From IMG/VR virus record IMGVR_UViG_3300032516_000129, positions 1 to 29,526 of that record: 29,526 nucleotides of DNA, one strand, 5' to 3'. Source of the stretch: a virus. Below the pieces are notes generated by a model that ran no database searches, had not been told where the DNA came from, and saw only the letters and a program-made list of their open reading frames with translations. The first letter of the stretch is position 1; each line of letters opens with the position of its first letter. A program made the position numbers and the translations under genes. Below are positions 8,736 to 15,609 of the stretch, piece by piece.

Positions 8736-9362
8736 GGGTCAACCCCAATCGCTCGTCCATGTCGATCACCTCCATGTCCGGATCATCACTGGGGATCTCC
8801 GTGGAAGACGGAGAGGAATGAGCACGGATCCAGAGGTCCCGCAGGGCCTTGAAGTACGAGAACGGGAAGCGCCTGACCTCGTGGGGCTTCCATCCCCACT
8901 CAGCTGCTATCCGACCACAGAGATCGGCGGTCGACCAGGCGCGGCCTATTCCCCCGGCTTGTCCTCGGCGTTCTGGGACTCGCGCTCGACGCGCTCCTCA
9001 TCGGTCTCGATGTCGCCGTAGTGCATCTCGTTGACGATGTCGTTGAGCTTCCGGGCCACCTTGGTCGGCAGTTCGGTCAGGAACGCCACTGGCGGCTGGG
9101 TGGCGAGGGCCCAGCATTCCTCCGCGGTCTTCCCCACGGCCTGCTCCTTGGGCATCGTCCGGCACGTCTCCCGTACCAGGAGCTTCAGCAGGAGGATGTT
9201 GTCGATCCGGTCGTCGCTGGTCTTGGCCCGGTCAAGCTGCTTCTGGTATCCGGTGATGTCCAGCTCGCGCAGCACGAACGTAGTGGATCCGATGGTCGCC
9301 CTGACGACCTCGAACGTGTCATCCAGCTCGTCGATTGAGGGACCCGCATCTGACTTGGTCAT
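8725..9362 (-). CDS. Tail assembly chaperone, long form by -1 ribosomal frameshift (gpGT-like)
   Basis: At 8949-8955 the message reads GGGGGAA just before the TAG of the short form. A -1 slip on the glycine codon (GGG re-paired with GGG) enters a frame open for 75 more codons, down to TAA at 8725-8727, giving about 212 residues (join of 9362-8952 and 8952-8725). The extension reads WSTADLCGRIAAEWGWKP then FPFSYFKALRDLW, which fits the T-part of known chaperones ('la..fGw.p.e...l.l..l'). It overlaps the tape measure start by 11 bases, as in lambda. No ATG opens this frame, so it would be missed by a plain gene finder. The slip is inferred; its rate is unknown. Confidence 0.85.
8946..9362 (-). 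CDS. Tail assembly chaperone, short form (gpG-like)
   Basis: A 138-residue acidic, largely helical protein between the tail tube and tape measure, the usual place of the lambda G-like chaperone. It opens MTKSDAGPSIDELDD, has a beta part (TIGSTTFVLRELD), then helices with LLLKLLVRETC and KLNDIVNEMHYGD. The ending EDKPGE stops at TAG right after a GGGGGAA run, which allows a -1 slip into the extended form. ATG at 9362 follows GAGGAG. It is expected to coat the tape measure during tail assembly. Confidence 0.85.
   Translation of the reverse strand: MTKSDAGPSIDELDDTFEVVRATIGSTTFVLRELDITGYQKQLDRAKTSDDRIDNILLLKLLVRETCRTMPKEQAVGKTAEECWALATQPPVAFLTELPTKVARKLNDIVNEMHYGDIETDEERVERESQNAEDKPGE
8949..8955 (-). 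promoter_or_regulatory. Programmed -1 frameshift slippery site
   Basis: GGGGGAA in the frame CCG GGG GAA TAG. The P-site glycine tRNA can move back one base and still pair fully with GGG; the A-site GAA tRNA would then meet GGA, so this is a one-tRNA slip rather than the canonical two-tRNA heptamer. The nearby stop codon should slow the ribosome and help the slip. Confidence 0.75.
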
Positions 9363-9365
9363 CTT

Positions 9366-9695
9366 CTACTCCTCATGCCTGGTGATGTCTATCACCGAGC
9401 AAGCTTCCATCAGCAGGCCCAGCCCCTCAAGACGGGCCGTGGACCCTGGTTCCTGGTCTAGCCTGAACTGTTGCTTCCCCAACTTGATGACCACGGTCTT
9501 CTCGTAGTCAGCATCGTCCCAGAGATGGGGGTTGACATAAGAGAACACGGCGCGGAGATCGTACAAGCCCGCCTTTGGGCCGTCGTCTCCACGCCGTGTG
9601 AGCGTCCAGCGCCCCATCGTCCCGATGAGAGCCCCAAGCGCCTCGATGCGTATGGTGCCGTCTACCCCAGACAGCTTGAGATCATTGAACAGCAT
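9366..9695 (-). CDS. Hypothetical tail protein between tail tube and chaperone
   Basis: A 109-residue protein with a mixed pattern: MLFNDLKLSGVDGTIRIEALG at the start, a central VFSYVNPHLWDDADYEK, and a hydrophobic helix LGLLMEACSVID at the end. ATG at 9695 has GGAGAAGGG a short way upstream. It occupies the place where some siphoviruses have a small tail gene between tube and chaperone. I do not recognise a family. It ends three bases before the chaperone start. Confidence 0.7.
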   Translation of the reverse strand: MLFNDLKLSGVDGTIRIEALGALIGTMGRWTLTRRGDDGPKAGLYDLRAVFSYVNPHLWDDADYEKTVVIKLGKQQFRLDQEPGSTARLEGLGLLMEACSVIDITRHEE

Positions 9696-9730
9696 CTAGT
9701 GCCCTTCTCCCGAAGGATCCAGGGTGGCAT

Positions 9731-9759
9731 GGGCGACCGTGTGTTGACCACGGTCGCCC
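9731..9759 (-). other. Perfect 11-bp inverted repeat after tail-tube gene
   Basis: The stem is 9731-9741 and 9749-9759 (GGGCGACCGTG and its complement) with a seven-base loop. It lies in the 79-base gap between the tail-tube gene and the next small gene. No T-run follows on either strand, so it is not a standard factor-independent terminator. It could partly stop transcription or shield the tail-tube end of the message, lowering output of the downstream genes. Confidence 0.6.
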
Positions 9760-9774
9760 CTAGATCATGTCAGG

Positions 9775-10194
9775 TCAGACGGTGAACACCGTCCACGCAC
9801 CAGCTGCGCGGAAGTTGCCCGACACGCGGACAGCGTCGGTGTTGCTCGCGGTGATCGCCGCATCGATGAGGCCCGGGCCATGCGCGACGAGGATGGGGCT
9901 CGCGCCGTCATCCGCGTACAGGTAGACCTGGGTGGCGTCGCTGTCCGTCGCGTTGACCATCAGGTCGCCCGACGTGTCCAGGATGCCATTGAACGTGCCC
10001 GAGACGTCCTTCAGGCCCGTGAGGTACGTCTTGTTGACGTCACCGAACACGGTGGCATCGACGTAGTCACGGTTGAGGTTCAGTGTCCACTCGTTCTTGG
10101 TGGCCACCTTGAATGCCCCAGCCTGGCCCTTCGCTGCGACCAGATAGATCGCACCGTTCTTGCCATGGAGCTTGGTTCCTGAGTTCGCGGTCAT
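9775..10194 (-). CDS. Major tail protein (tail tube)
   Basis: A 139-residue beta-rich protein. Core block WTLNLNRDYVDATVFGD, then YLTGLKDVSGTFNGILD, is the tail-tube signature of phi13/lambda-like siphoviruses ('w.l....d..d.T.fgd....y..gl.d...s.sG.wd'). It continues with VYLYADDG and ends GAWTVFTV. The length suits a short tail-tube subunit. ATG at 10194 follows AGGAGACGGC, a good ribosome binding site for an abundant protein. An 11-base-pair hairpin follows the gene. A conserved tube protein with no sheath gene nearby supports a siphovirus tail. Confidence 0.88.
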   Translation of the reverse strand: MTANSGTKLHGKNGAIYLVAAKGQAGAFKVATKNEWTLNLNRDYVDATVFGDVNKTYLTGLKDVSGTFNGILDTSGDLMVNATDSDATQVYLYADDGASPILVAHGPGLIDAAITASNTDAVRVSGNFRAAGAWTVFTV

Positions 10195-10210
10195 GCCGTC
10201 TCCTACTGCC

Positions 10211-10630
10211 CTACATCAAGGGTTGGCTAGTCCAGATCTCGTACGTGCCGCCGACCTGGTAGATCAACTTCCCCTCGGCATCGACATCAGGGGACGCCGG
10301 GACGTCCGCGATGCGACGGCAGATCAGGGTGGATTGGTCATCGACCGTCAACTGCGCACTGTCGAGCGCATCGGCGATGGTCTGGTCACCGTTACGAGCG
10401 GTGACCTGGTTCTCCGAGAACACGAACACGTCCACGACCGCGACGATCATCCGGCTCCCCCAGTCGTCCTCGTAGGGCGCTGCGACTGGTGAATATGTCG
10501 CGAATGGATAGTCCACCTTCTCGGGAGCGATACCCTCGTGGATCCCGCCTGTTATGGCGGTCCGGAAGGCTGCATCTGATCGAAGGGCCTGGACGAGTCC
10601 ACGCCAGATCCCAGCTGAGGTCTTGGGCAT
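10211..10630 (-). CDS. Tail terminator protein
   Basis: A 139-residue protein with the pattern of tail-terminator/DUF3168-like proteins: an N-terminal helix (GIWRGLVQALRSD), then YPFATYSPV, VAVVDVFVFSEN, a helix with DQTIADALDSAQL, and a final IYQVGGTYEIW strand. These proteins form a ring that ends tail-tube growth and joins tail to head. ATG at 10630 overlaps the previous stop by one base (TGATG). The next gene, after 16 bases, is the tail tube, which is the classical order. Confidence 0.82.
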   Translation of the reverse strand: MPKTSAGIWRGLVQALRSDAAFRTAITGGIHEGIAPEKVDYPFATYSPVAAPYEDDWGSRMIVAVVDVFVFSENQVTARNGDQTIADALDSAQLTVDDQSTLICRRIADVPASPDVDAEGKLIYQVGGTYEIWTSQPLM

Positions 10631-11553
10631 CAGAAGTTCCCCGTGCCCAGGCCAGACTCGCGGCCCGTCACGCCACCGATGCGTGCACCGCTGCCCTTGC
10701 GGGCCTTGTCCCCGGTATTCCTGACACCGCGTGCCACCGAGTCGCGGAGTTTCGTCCGTGCCTCGTAGAGCGCAGGCCTCAGGAATGGATGCGGGCGGTT
10801 ATGCCGGGTTCCGTACTCCTGGGGAGCCGAATATTCGACCGGCGAGATGACGAAAGCCCAGTAGAAGTTGCCCTGTCGCTGGGGCGGCGTCGGGAAGATC
10901 TCCCCCCGGAGCCTGCCGCCCAGCCGCAGGAAGTCGCTTGTCTTGGTAGGGACCCTGGTGATCTTCCCGTTCGGCCCCGTCTCGAGACGTGACCTGGTGA
11001 CATCCCGGTACCCCGCCCTGCCGCTCCGCGCCTCCTGGCGCCCGCGGTACGAAAGGAAGTCGTTGGGGTTCACCTCGGTCTCCCGGACACCTTCCCGGCC
11101 GACCTTCTTGAACGCCTGGATGTGCGGGGAGAGCGTCTTCGCCGACGGGCTGTACCTGCGCATGTCGCCCGAGACGACCGTGTTGCCATGGAGGTCCATG
11201 TAGCGCATGACCGGGATGAAGCTGTTGTTGTGCCCATACCTCGGGCCAGCCTGGGCGAAGGCGTTCTGCGGGACGTCGATGCGCCGGTTCTGCGCCCTGC
11301 TCCGCTTCCATGCCTGGTATCCGCTGCCCCCGGGCGACGTCCGTCCGCCCCGGATATGCTCCCCGATGGCACCGAAGTTCCCCGTGAAGGATGCTCCCCG
11401 GCGGTTGCGGTTGAAGATCGCCCGGACCGGGGCGTACTTCTTGGCACGCACGGCAGTGAAGTTGACAGCCCCCTGGAGGCCCGCGATCGCGCCCCCGATA
11501 AGGTCGTTCTCGATGCCACTCCAGTCGACCGAGATGCTGGGCTGCGGGCTCAT
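10630..11553 (-). CDS. HK97 gp10-like protein (head-tail joining/tail component)
   Basis: A 307-residue protein beginning MSPQPSISVDWSG. The start at 11553 is in an ATGA overlap with the upstream stop; a longer in-frame start at 11763 would lie inside the head-closure gene. The C-terminal block VEYSAPQEYGTRHNRPHPFLRPAL is the typical signature of HK97 gp10-like proteins ('veyGt..rpaqPFl.PA'), and YAPVR near residue 40 is the family's early block. The usual length is about 110-150, so some 150 residues between the two blocks, basic and Arg/Gly-rich, are extra. It ends in TGATG with the next gene. A role at the head-tail joint is inferred from family and position. Confidence 0.8.
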   Translation of the reverse strand: MSPQPSISVDWSGIENDLIGGAIAGLQGAVNFTAVRAKKYAPVRAIFNRNRRGASFTGNFGAIGEHIRGGRTSPGGSGYQAWKRSRAQNRRIDVPQNAFAQAGPRYGHNNSFIPVMRYMDLHGNTVVSGDMRRYSPSAKTLSPHIQAFKKVGREGVRETEVNPNDFLSYRGRQEARSGRAGYRDVTRSRLETGPNGKITRVPTKTSDFLRLGGRLRGEIFPTPPQRQGNFYWAFVISPVEYSAPQEYGTRHNRPHPFLRPALYEARTKLRDSVARGVRNTGDKARKGSGARIGGVTGRESGLGTGNF

Positions 11554-11924
11554 GGCGTGTTCCTGGTCAGGCTGCAGGTGAGCCATTCCTGCCAGGAGGA
11601 CTCCCGCGCCGTGTCGACGACCCCGAACCGCTGGCCATTGATGACCACGTGATCCTCGGGCTCGATGAGCGTCCCGAACGGGACCCTGAGCTTGAACTGC
11701 CCAAGCGCGATCACCTGGGCCTGGTATGCGTCGACGGTCTTGCCCAGTGTCGAGGTCATCCACCCCTTGACAGTGACCGGGTCCGGCTCGGACTCGATGG
11801 TGTCGTCACCGTACGGGTTCGAGGGGTCGAGGGCAAAGGCTGCCTTGTGGTAGATGGTGACGTTGGTGACCATCCACTTCTCGCCCAGGCTCTGGACGTA
11901 CCGGAGCTGCGCCGGGCTGATCAT
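11550..11924 (-). CDS. Head closure (stopper) protein
   Basis: A 124-residue mostly beta protein. The segment GTLIEPEDHVVINGQRFGVVDT matches the 'gd.v.v.G..y.Vv.v' core of phage head-closure or stopper proteins (SPP1 gp16/HK97 gp7-like), which seal the connector after packaging. The ATG at 11924 overlaps the connector stop by four bases and the stop overlaps the next ATG by four bases, both ATGA, so it is coupled to both neighbours. Position between the connector and gp10-like protein supports the call. Confidence 0.75.
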   Translation of the reverse strand: MISPAQLRYVQSLGEKWMVTNVTIYHKAAFALDPSNPYGDDTIESEPDPVTVKGWMTSTLGKTVDAYQAQVIALGQFKLRVPFGTLIEPEDHVVINGQRFGVVDTARESSWQEWLTCSLTRNTP

Positions 11925-12799
11925 TGGCTGATGAACCGGAACCCGTCGAGCAGACGGGCAGCCCTGTCGGGGATGTCGTCCATCACGGCCGAGGCCGAGT
12001 TGCGCGGGACGTTCCGCTCGAGACTGATCTCGCCGACCTTCAGGCTGCGCAGCCCGGTCATGCCACCAACGGCCATGGCCTTCTCGGCTGTCATGTCGGT
12101 CGTGATCCAGCCGACTGCCTCGGCGATCTCGCCCGGCAGCGTGTAGCCATACGAGGCGGTCACCACGTCGCCAGCGGCGAGCCCTGCGTCAAAGATGACC
12201 AGGCCCTCCTCGCGGTCGAGCGTGTAGTCGTTCGGGTCGGCGACAGACCCGTTGACCTTGACTTCCACGGCAGTCGTGTCCCAGAACTGGTTCGACGCGC
12301 GGTAGGCCTGGGCATCCGTGTCCTCGAGGATCTCGTCGACCTCGGAGAACTGGTACCCGTAGGTGTAGTTGGTCCGGATCTTGGGCACGCCCAGACCGAG
12401 CACCGGGGTGATGGCTGCCCCGAAGAGGCCGTGGCTGGACATCGCCAGGGACACGATCTCCACCGAGTTGTGGCTGACGAAGAGGTCGGCCGGGTCGAAG
12501 TTGACGTACTGGGTGTTCGTGACGTGGATGCGCATCTGCGTCACCGTCAGCAGTGGCGTGTGCCACAGGAAGATGGTCCGCTGGACCCCCTCCCAGACTC
12601 CGTTGCCTATCCGGTAGTCGTGCTGTTCCTGTGTGATCGTCCCCCCTCGGAACGAGTGGCGCTGCGGGAGCGTGGGCACTGCGCAATAGCTATCGACTGC
12701 CCGCGAAGCACGGTTGAGGATGGCACGAAGGTCAGAGTCCTCCATGTCTTCCGCCCCGAAGCCACGCGCGCGGTACCCATCAGGTGTCAAGTACAGCAT
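11921..12799 (-). CDS. Head-tail connector (adaptor) protein
   Basis: A 292-residue protein following the capsid gene. The opening MLYLTPDGYRARGFG and the early helical block LRAILNRASRAVDSYC resemble head-tail connectors of the gp6/gp15 type, which begin with 'hT..el...g......d..l...i..As..id..c'. The middle is an unusually long beta-rich insert (about 80-200), followed by VVTASYGYTLPGEIAEAVGWITTDM, a helix block typical of the connector core. ATG at 12799 follows GGGGAGGCGTGG. It is larger than the usual ~100-residue connector, with the extra part in the middle. It ends in an ATGA overlap with the next gene. Expected to sit under the portal ring. Confidence 0.78.
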   Translation of the reverse strand: MLYLTPDGYRARGFGAEDMEDSDLRAILNRASRAVDSYCAVPTLPQRHSFRGGTITQEQHDYRIGNGVWEGVQRTIFLWHTPLLTVTQMRIHVTNTQYVNFDPADLFVSHNSVEIVSLAMSSHGLFGAAITPVLGLGVPKIRTNYTYGYQFSEVDEILEDTDAQAYRASNQFWDTTAVEVKVNGSVADPNDYTLDREEGLVIFDAGLAAGDVVTASYGYTLPGEIAEAVGWITTDMTAEKAMAVGGMTGLRSLKVGEISLERNVPRNSASAVMDDIPDRAARLLDGFRFISQ

Positions 12800-12819
12800 C
12801 CACGCCTCCCCAGGGTGTC

Positions 12820-12847
12820 GGGAGCCCCAGCTGGGGCCAGGGCTCCC
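12820..12847 (-). other. Inverted repeat between capsid and connector genes
   Basis: An 8-base-pair stem (12820-12827 with 12840-12847, GGGAGCCC and its complement) with a 12-base loop that itself contains CCCCAGCTGGGG-type symmetry. It lies in the 54-base gap after the major capsid gene. No T-run follows, so it is not a standard terminator. It may protect the 3' end of the capsid message or reduce read-through, letting capsid be made in excess. Confidence 0.55.
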
Positions 12848-12853
12848 AGCGTC

Positions 12854-14185
12854 CTACTGCTTGACTCTCACCTTGTTCGAGAACGTAGGCGCCTTCACGG
12901 CGAGACCCCACATCCCGAAGATGATGAAGAGATGGGTCAGCTGGCCCGAGATCCCGATCGGGATGTCCAGGACGGTCGGACCCTCGGAGCCCAGGTAGGG
13001 CAGGGAGATGGTCCGCTCATCGAGGAGGTAGATGTCCCGAACGGAGTTGCTCGAGTACGTCGCCGCCGTGTAGGCGTCGATCGCAGTGCCGGGCACCACC
13101 GCGAGGGGCGTCCGGCCCATCGAGGTGTTCACAGCGTTGGTCGTGATGCCCGGGGCAACATCGACCTGGCTGTTCATGTACAGGACGTTGGCGTCCTGCT
13201 GCTCGTCGAACGTCTCCTTGTCGAGGGGGTTAGCCCACCCGATGTTGGGACGTCCGGCCTGCTGCATGGCCTGGGTGACCGCGCTGTTGAGCGCCCGGCG
13301 CATGGAGCCAGTGGTCGTCGGCGACGTCGCCGGGTCCACGTTGACTGCACGTGCGGAGTTGAGGATGGAGCGCAGGCCCGTGAACGCGTTCGCGTCGTAG
13401 AGACCCAGCTCGTTGGTCGTCAGACCGCCGCTGTCAGTGGCGTGACCGGAGAAGATCTGCTTCTGCATCCGGTTTGCCATGGCCAGCAGGCCACCCTGCA
13501 GCTCGAGCTGCTCGGGGCTGAAGCCTGAGCCCGACTGCACGGCAGCGAACTGTGACTTCAGCGAGACGCCGCGCCGGGTCGCCAGGATGGCCACGTTGGT
13601 GGTCGCCCGGACGTAGGTGCTGGCGTCATCGGTCACGGTCCCCAGCTCACCCATGAACTGGGCATCGCCGAAGGACGTGATCTGCTGGTAGGTGTGGGTC
13701 AGGCCGTTCGCTGGTTCCTTGGTGAACCGGTCGAACGCCGGGAACTCCCGGATGTACAGCTCGTAGAGGATGGGCTCGAGATCCTGGCGGATCAGAGCGG
13801 CAGCCCCGGAGCTGTCCAGAGCCTTCTGGACGCCTGGGTCCAGCTCGCGCCCGATGCCACCGAAGGCCTCGGAACGTGCCTGGCCACCAGCGGTGAGCCA
13901 CGCGTCGAGCGGGATACCTGTGTTCTTCTGGACCGCCTGCTCGTAGAACATGGCGGTCAGTTCGGACGAAGACTTCTTGCGAAGCTCGGAGCGGATCGCG
14001 AGCTGGTCGGAACGACTGAGCATCCGGCGAGTGATCGGCGGGGTGCCCTGGTCACCGATGCCCTGCATCACCGTGGGGGCGACGAGGGTTCCGGGGTTGT
14101 CGTTCAGTCCAGCCAGCATCGCCCCGATGTCGCGCAGCGTGTTCTGCGCATTGGTGAGGGCAGCAGCCCTCTCCTCGGGAGTCAC
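12854..14185 (-). CDS. Major capsid protein, HK97 fold
   Basis: A 443-residue protein directly after the protease, as in HK97-like phages. The first ~110 residues are helical and charged (KKSSSELTAMFYEQAVQK), perhaps a removable N-terminal part. The later body has beta-rich P/A-domain-like segments (FTKEPANGLTHTYQQIT, TRRGVSLKSQFA), then NVLYMNSQVDVAPG and YLLDERTISLPYLG near the C terminus, ending with a hydrophobic LFIIFGMWGLAVKAP strand typical of HK97-fold capsids. The start is a GTG at 14185 with AGGAGG nine bases upstream, overlapping the protease stop by four bases. Assignment rests on gene order, length and overall pattern. Whether the N terminus is cleaved cannot be told. Confidence 0.88.
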   Translation of the reverse strand: MTPEERAAALTNAQNTLRDIGAMLAGLNDNPGTLVAPTVMQGIGDQGTPPITRRMLSRSDQLAIRSELRKKSSSELTAMFYEQAVQKNTGIPLDAWLTAGGQARSEAFGGIGRELDPGVQKALDSSGAAALIRQDLEPILYELYIREFPAFDRFTKEPANGLTHTYQQITSFGDAQFMGELGTVTDDASTYVRATTNVAILATRRGVSLKSQFAAVQSGSGFSPEQLELQGGLLAMANRMQKQIFSGHATDSGGLTTNELGLYDANAFTGLRSILNSARAVNVDPATSPTTTGSMRRALNSAVTQAMQQAGRPNIGWANPLDKETFDEQQDANVLYMNSQVDVAPGITTNAVNTSMGRTPLAVVPGTAIDAYTAATYSSNSVRDIYLLDERTISLPYLGSEGPTVLDIPIGISGQLTHLFIIFGMWGLAVKAPTFSNKVRVKQ

Positions 14186-15609
14186 TGGTCGGAACCTCCT
14201 GTAAGCATCTTCATGAAGTCGTCGCTGTACGGTCCACCCTGAAGGCGCGCCGTCAGCTGCTCGACCTCGGCTGCCGCGGATCGCACCATCTGGGTCTTGC
14301 GGCCCATCGGGATGTTGCCCACGGTCTGGATGATCCTGGCTGCCTGGGCGATGATCTCGCCTGTCTCGGCCAGGGCCTGTTCACGCTCGGCCACCACCGA
14401 CGCATTCGCCACCAGCGACTCGCCCAGCTGCCGCCGCACGTCCACCAACTCCGTGGTGGTCTCGCGTAGCAGGTCGAGAATGCCCTGGAGTTGGGTCAGG
14501 TCGACCTCTCCCGGTGCGTTCTCCAGCAGGCTGATCGCCGACGCGGTCACGTCAGGCGTCGGAGCACTGAACTCGCCATCGTCCGCAGGGTCGCTCGCAG
14601 CATCCTGGGATGGCTCGTCCGCTCCGTCAGACGAACCGGCTGGCTCGTCCGTGTCGATCGTGATGACCTGGATGCGGGCGTCGGTCAGATCCGGCGTCAC
14701 ATCCTTGTGCATGGAGTTCTCGCAGTCGCCCTTGGGGCTGCCTGCCGAGCCGCCACAATCCGGGCACGCTGCCAGGGTGAGGCCACTCCATGAATGACCG
14801 TCGCCCTCGGCGTGGTCGGTTTCGTAGTTGCAGAGGAGACCGGTCTCCCCGAACTCCAGGCCGCAGATGGAGGCAAGGATCTCCGGGTCGATCTCGAAGA
14901 TGCGCGGCCCAGCGGGGGGCGCAGACTCAAGGTCTTCGTTCGTGACCCCTGCGAGTTGCAGGCCCTCGAGGGACCCCTCGATGTGATAGCGCCCGGCATC
15001 AAGCGTGATGGTCGGCGAACCCAGTTGATGGGTCGTGCTGCGGCGGATCTCCAGGTCCTCAAGCGCGCGGATCGCATTCGAGATCCAGGACCGCTGGTTC
15101 GCGGGGATGCCGACGATGCTCGTCTCCAGCAGCTTGACGTGCTGGATGCGCATCGCGCCGGTCTTCTTGTCCCGGATGTAGCCGCCCTCCGGGATCATCG
15201 CGCCGATCGACAGGCCGATCTTGTGGCCGTTGTCGATGGCCTTCCACGCCTTGATCGCGCGGTCGTTCTCATCGTTGATGTCGATGTCGAAGTCGAGGTC
15301 GTAGTTGGGGTTGCCCTCGCCGTCGACGCCCCTGGTCCACATCTTCGCGTGGGTGACCATGCCGCCCACGTCCTCGGGCACCTTGTACTCATGGTTGAGG
15401 AAGATGGTCAGCCCGTCATTGGCATCGCGCTCCATGTCTGCGAGCGCGGTGTCCTCCATGGTGTCGCCGTGGAGGTCCCTGGTCGTGGACGATGCCACGC
15501 CATGGAGCGTCATCTTGCCGTCAGGAGTCTTCGCCGCCTTCAGCAAGCCCGAGAACAGCTTGAACGTGGCCACGTTCGTGGTCTGGATCGCCTGGTCGAT
15601 CAGATCCAT
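14182..15609 (-). CDS. Prohead serine protease (HK97/U35 type) with cysteine-rich insert and scaffold-like C terminus
   Basis: A 475-residue protein, much longer than a stand-alone HK97 prohead protease (about 200). Residues 1-185 form the protease: HGVASSTTRDLHGD, then FLNHEY with probable catalytic His (H73), IGLSIGA with probable Ser (S134), and LLETSIVGIPAN, a hallmark of the family. A cysteine-rich stretch (C249, C260, C282, C285, C296, with His nearby) may bind zinc. From about 310 an acidic linker leads to a likely coiled coil (about 355-455: Leu, Glu, Gln and Arg rich), as in scaffold/delta domains. Start: ATG at 15609 with AAGGAGG nine bases upstream. It ends in a GTGA overlap with the capsid gene. 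It probably scaffolds and then matures the prohead. Confidence 0.9.
   Translation of the reverse strand: MDLIDQAIQTTNVATFKLFSGLLKAAKTPDGKMTLHGVASSTTRDLHGDTMEDTALADMERDANDGLTIFLNHEYKVPEDVGGMVTHAKMWTRGVDGEGNPNYDLDFDIDINDENDRAIKAWKAIDNGHKIGLSIGAMIPEGGYIRDKKTGAMRIQHVKLLETSIVGIPANQRSWISNAIRALEDLEIRRSTTHQLGSPTITLDAGRYHIEGSLEGLQLAGVTNEDLESAPPAGPRIFEIDPEILASICGLEFGETGLLCNYETDHAEGDGHSWSGLTLAACPDCGGSAGSPKGDCENSMHKDVTPDLTDARIQVITIDTDEPAGSSDGADEPSQDAASDPADDGEFSAPTPDVTASAISLLENAPGEVDLTQLQGILDLLRETTTELVDVRRQLGESLVANASVVAEREQALAETGEIIAQAARIIQTVGNIPMGRKTQMVRSAAAEVEQLTARLQGGPYSDDFMKMLTGGSDQ
14195..14200 (-). promoter_or_regulatory. Ribosome binding site of the major capsid gene
   Basis: AGGAGG nine bases before the GTG at 14185, inside the last codons of the protease gene. 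It supports the GTG start with its GTGA overlap and suits strong expression of the capsid protein. Confidence 0.75.

Noticed and set aside
11924-13528. Plus-strand open frame of 534 codons
   Set aside because: Antisense to the connector and capsid genes; composition is Arg/Val/Asp-rich as expected of a shadow frame and it spans two real genes.
14980-15010. TLDA sequence in the protease resembling the 14-residue repeat core
   Set aside because: A four-residue match without the rest of the unit; chance is the simpler explanation.
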